A stretch of DNA of 35,200 nucleotides. Origin: Candidatus Parcubacteria bacterium (GTDB lineage Bacteria; Patescibacteriota; Minisyncoccia; Phycocordibacterales; UBA2100). The stretch's first letter is position 1; every line of letters begins with the position of its first letter. A program made the translations under genes and the position numbers. The notes under the pieces were generated by a model. That model did no database searches. It was given only the letters and a program-made list of their open reading frames with translations, and was not told the origin of the DNA. Location: positions 1 through 35,200 of the forward strand of contig QZJK01000015.1 in assembly GCA_003599295.1 (NCBI GenBank), given 5' to 3'. Shown piece after piece: positions 33,712 to 35,200 of the stretch.

Positions 33712-34776
33712 ATGAATTCTGATTTCTTAAAGAATATCGACCTTTCTTCAAAGAATATTTTGAAGTTCGCCGGATTCGCCCTCGCGGGGGTTGTGCTCCT
33801 TGCGCTCGTGATAGCTTTTTTCAAAACATCGTTCGATACGTTCACGAGAGGAGGATGGGGAGACGGCATTGCTGGCATGCCCGCCATGATGGTGGAGCCT
33901 GCGTATTACGGAGGCGTTGCGTATGATTCCGTGGGTTCGTCGTATTACGAGGAGTCCGACATGATGCAGGGTCTTTCGTCGCGGAACGTTTCGAGCATCT
34001 ATCCGCCGAGCCCGGGAAATACCGTCGGCGGTGATGCGGAAGAATACGAAGTCACCGAATACAGTGCGACCGTAGAGACGCGCGACCTCGAAGGCACGTG
34101 TAGCGCGGTCGAGGAATTGAAAGCGTTCGACTACGTCGTCTTCGAGAGTGCGAACATGTACGACCGAGGATGCAACTACTCATTCAAGGTGGAGCATGCG
34201 CATGTGGAAGAAGTGCTTGCCGCTATAGAAGCGCTCGATCCGAAAGACCTTTCCGAAAGTATTTTCACCATCAAGAGGCAGATAGACGATTTCACAAGTG
34301 AACAGGACATTTTGACGCGGAAACTCGCCTCCATAGACGAGACTCTGCGAAGCGCGACGAAAGCGTATGACGATTTGACGGTGCTTGCGACGCGCGCACA
34401 GAACGTCGAGAGCCTCGCGAAAATAATTGACAGCAGACTTTCTCTCATCGAGCGGCTGACACAGGAACGCGTCAATATCAACGCACAACTGGAGCGGCTC
34501 GCACGCGCGAAAGAGCAGCAGCTCGACCGCCTCGTGTATACGTACTTCAACGTCAGCGTGTACGAGAACAAGTTCGTTGACGGTGAGAACATCAAGGATT
34601 CGTGGAAACAAGCGGTCAGAGAATTCGTCATGAACACGAACAAGGTCATTCAGGACATCACGGTGAATCTCATCGGTCTCTTGTTCCTCATCCTTCAATT
34701 CGCCATCTACGCGCTCATTGTGCTCGTTGTTGCGAAATACGGTTGGAAGGTTGCCAAATACATCTGGCAAAAGTGA
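33712..34776 (+). CDS. DUF4349-like membrane protein with coiled coil
   Basis: N-terminal TM, YSATVETRDLEGTCSAVEEL, long coiled coil, C-terminal TM (LLFLILQFAIYALIVLVVAKYGWKVAKYIW). Start at MNSDFLKN rather than TTG 33706. Confidence 0.8.
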   Translation: MNSDFLKNIDLSSKNILKFAGFALAGVVLLALVIAFFKTSFDTFTRGGWGDGIAGMPAMMVEPAYYGGVAYDSVGSSYYEESDMMQGLSSRNVSSIYPPSPGNTVGGDAEEYEVTEYSATVETRDLEGTCSAVEELKAFDYVVFESANMYDRGCNYSFKVEHAHVEEVLAAIEALDPKDLSESIFTIKRQIDDFTSEQDILTRKLASIDETLRSATKAYDDLTVLATRAQNVESLAKIIDSRLSLIERLTQERVNINAQLERLARAKEQQLDRLVYTYFNVSVYENKFVDGENIKDSWKQAVREFVMNTNKVIQDITVNLIGLLFLILQFAIYALIVLVVAKYGWKVAKYIWQK

Positions 34777-34965
34777 GGTTTCTCCACAGGGGGCTTTTTA
34801 CACCACTCCCGGAAGAGCGCATAGTTTCGGCCTCTTTTCGGCATTTCTCACAGAAAACCGCTTTTTCTCTGTTTGACTTTTAACTTCCGGCTCTCAAAAA
34901 GCCGGTACAATAGAGATAGGGAAACGATTATCAATCGGAAAGGTAAGCTCAACGTACTCAAACGT

Positions 34966-35200
34966 ATGAAAAAGCTACTCATGCTCGCATGTGCTCTCCT
35001 CGTGGTCGGGCCGGGTATCGTACTTGCGCAGACATACTACGGATACAGCGGCAACAACAATATGTATGGCTACGGCCAGACGTATAGCAGCTGCACGAAT
35101 CTTTCGAGCGACCTCTCGCACGGTTCGAAGGGCAGCGACGTGTCCTCGCTTCAACAGTTCCTCGTCAGTCAGAACTATCCGGGAACAGGAAGCTGGATGG
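34966..35200 (+). CDS. Secreted peptidoglycan-binding-domain protein, truncated at the window end
   Basis: MKKLLMLACALLVVGPGIVLAQTYYGYSGNNNMYGYGQTYSSCTNLSSDLSHGSKGSDVSSLQQFLVSQNYPGTGSWM; open to 35200. Confidence 0.75.
   Translation, partial: MKKLLMLACALLVVGPGIVLAQTYYGYSGNNNMYGYGQTYSSCTNLSSDLSHGSKGSDVSSLQQFLVSQNYPGTGSWM

Noticed and set aside
1-35200. rRNA, tRNA, tmRNA or CRISPR loci
   Set aside because: No tRNA T-arm/CCA signature, rRNA core sequence or regular repeat-spacer array was seen by eye; tRNAscan-SE/Infernal would be decisive.

Overview
A gene-dense 35.2 kb window. The small-genome style, secreted peptidoglycan-binding/Ig-like proteins, split ComEC and standard genetic code (TGA is used as stop) suggest a Patescibacteria/CPR-type bacterium; this taxonomic call is inference. 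Contents include: a truncated sensor kinase; a purine cluster purL-purQ-purE-purM-purC-purB, with a detached IMP-cyclohydrolase-only purH; an ABC-2 exporter; a phosphohexomutase; an exopolysaccharide locus (nucleotide-sugar dehydrogenase, HAS-like GT2, NodB deacetylase, ConA-like proteins); a two-component system; EEP, LOG and SWIB genes; a split comEC with a lamin-tail fusion; a MacAB-like export operon; a DUF4349 protein; and a truncated peptidoglycan-binding protein. The most unusual signal is a family of hairpin-rich cassettes inserted between co-directional operon genes at about 8.4, 11.7 and 30.7 kb. All three lie in the sense orientation. Their loops are invariant while their stems change by compensatory substitution. 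Each carries a 50-51 aa ORF, and most of its junctions with the flanking genes are ATGA stop/start overlaps. A probable fourth relative (54 aa ORF) lies at 17.75-17.91 kb and a possible fifth at 20.7 kb. A second repeat family occurs directly 3' of two genes (9.95 and 22.95 kb). A further recurring signal is a -10 box (often extended, TGnTAnnnT) only 5-9 nt upstream of the start codon at about ten genes, which predicts widespread leaderless mRNAs.
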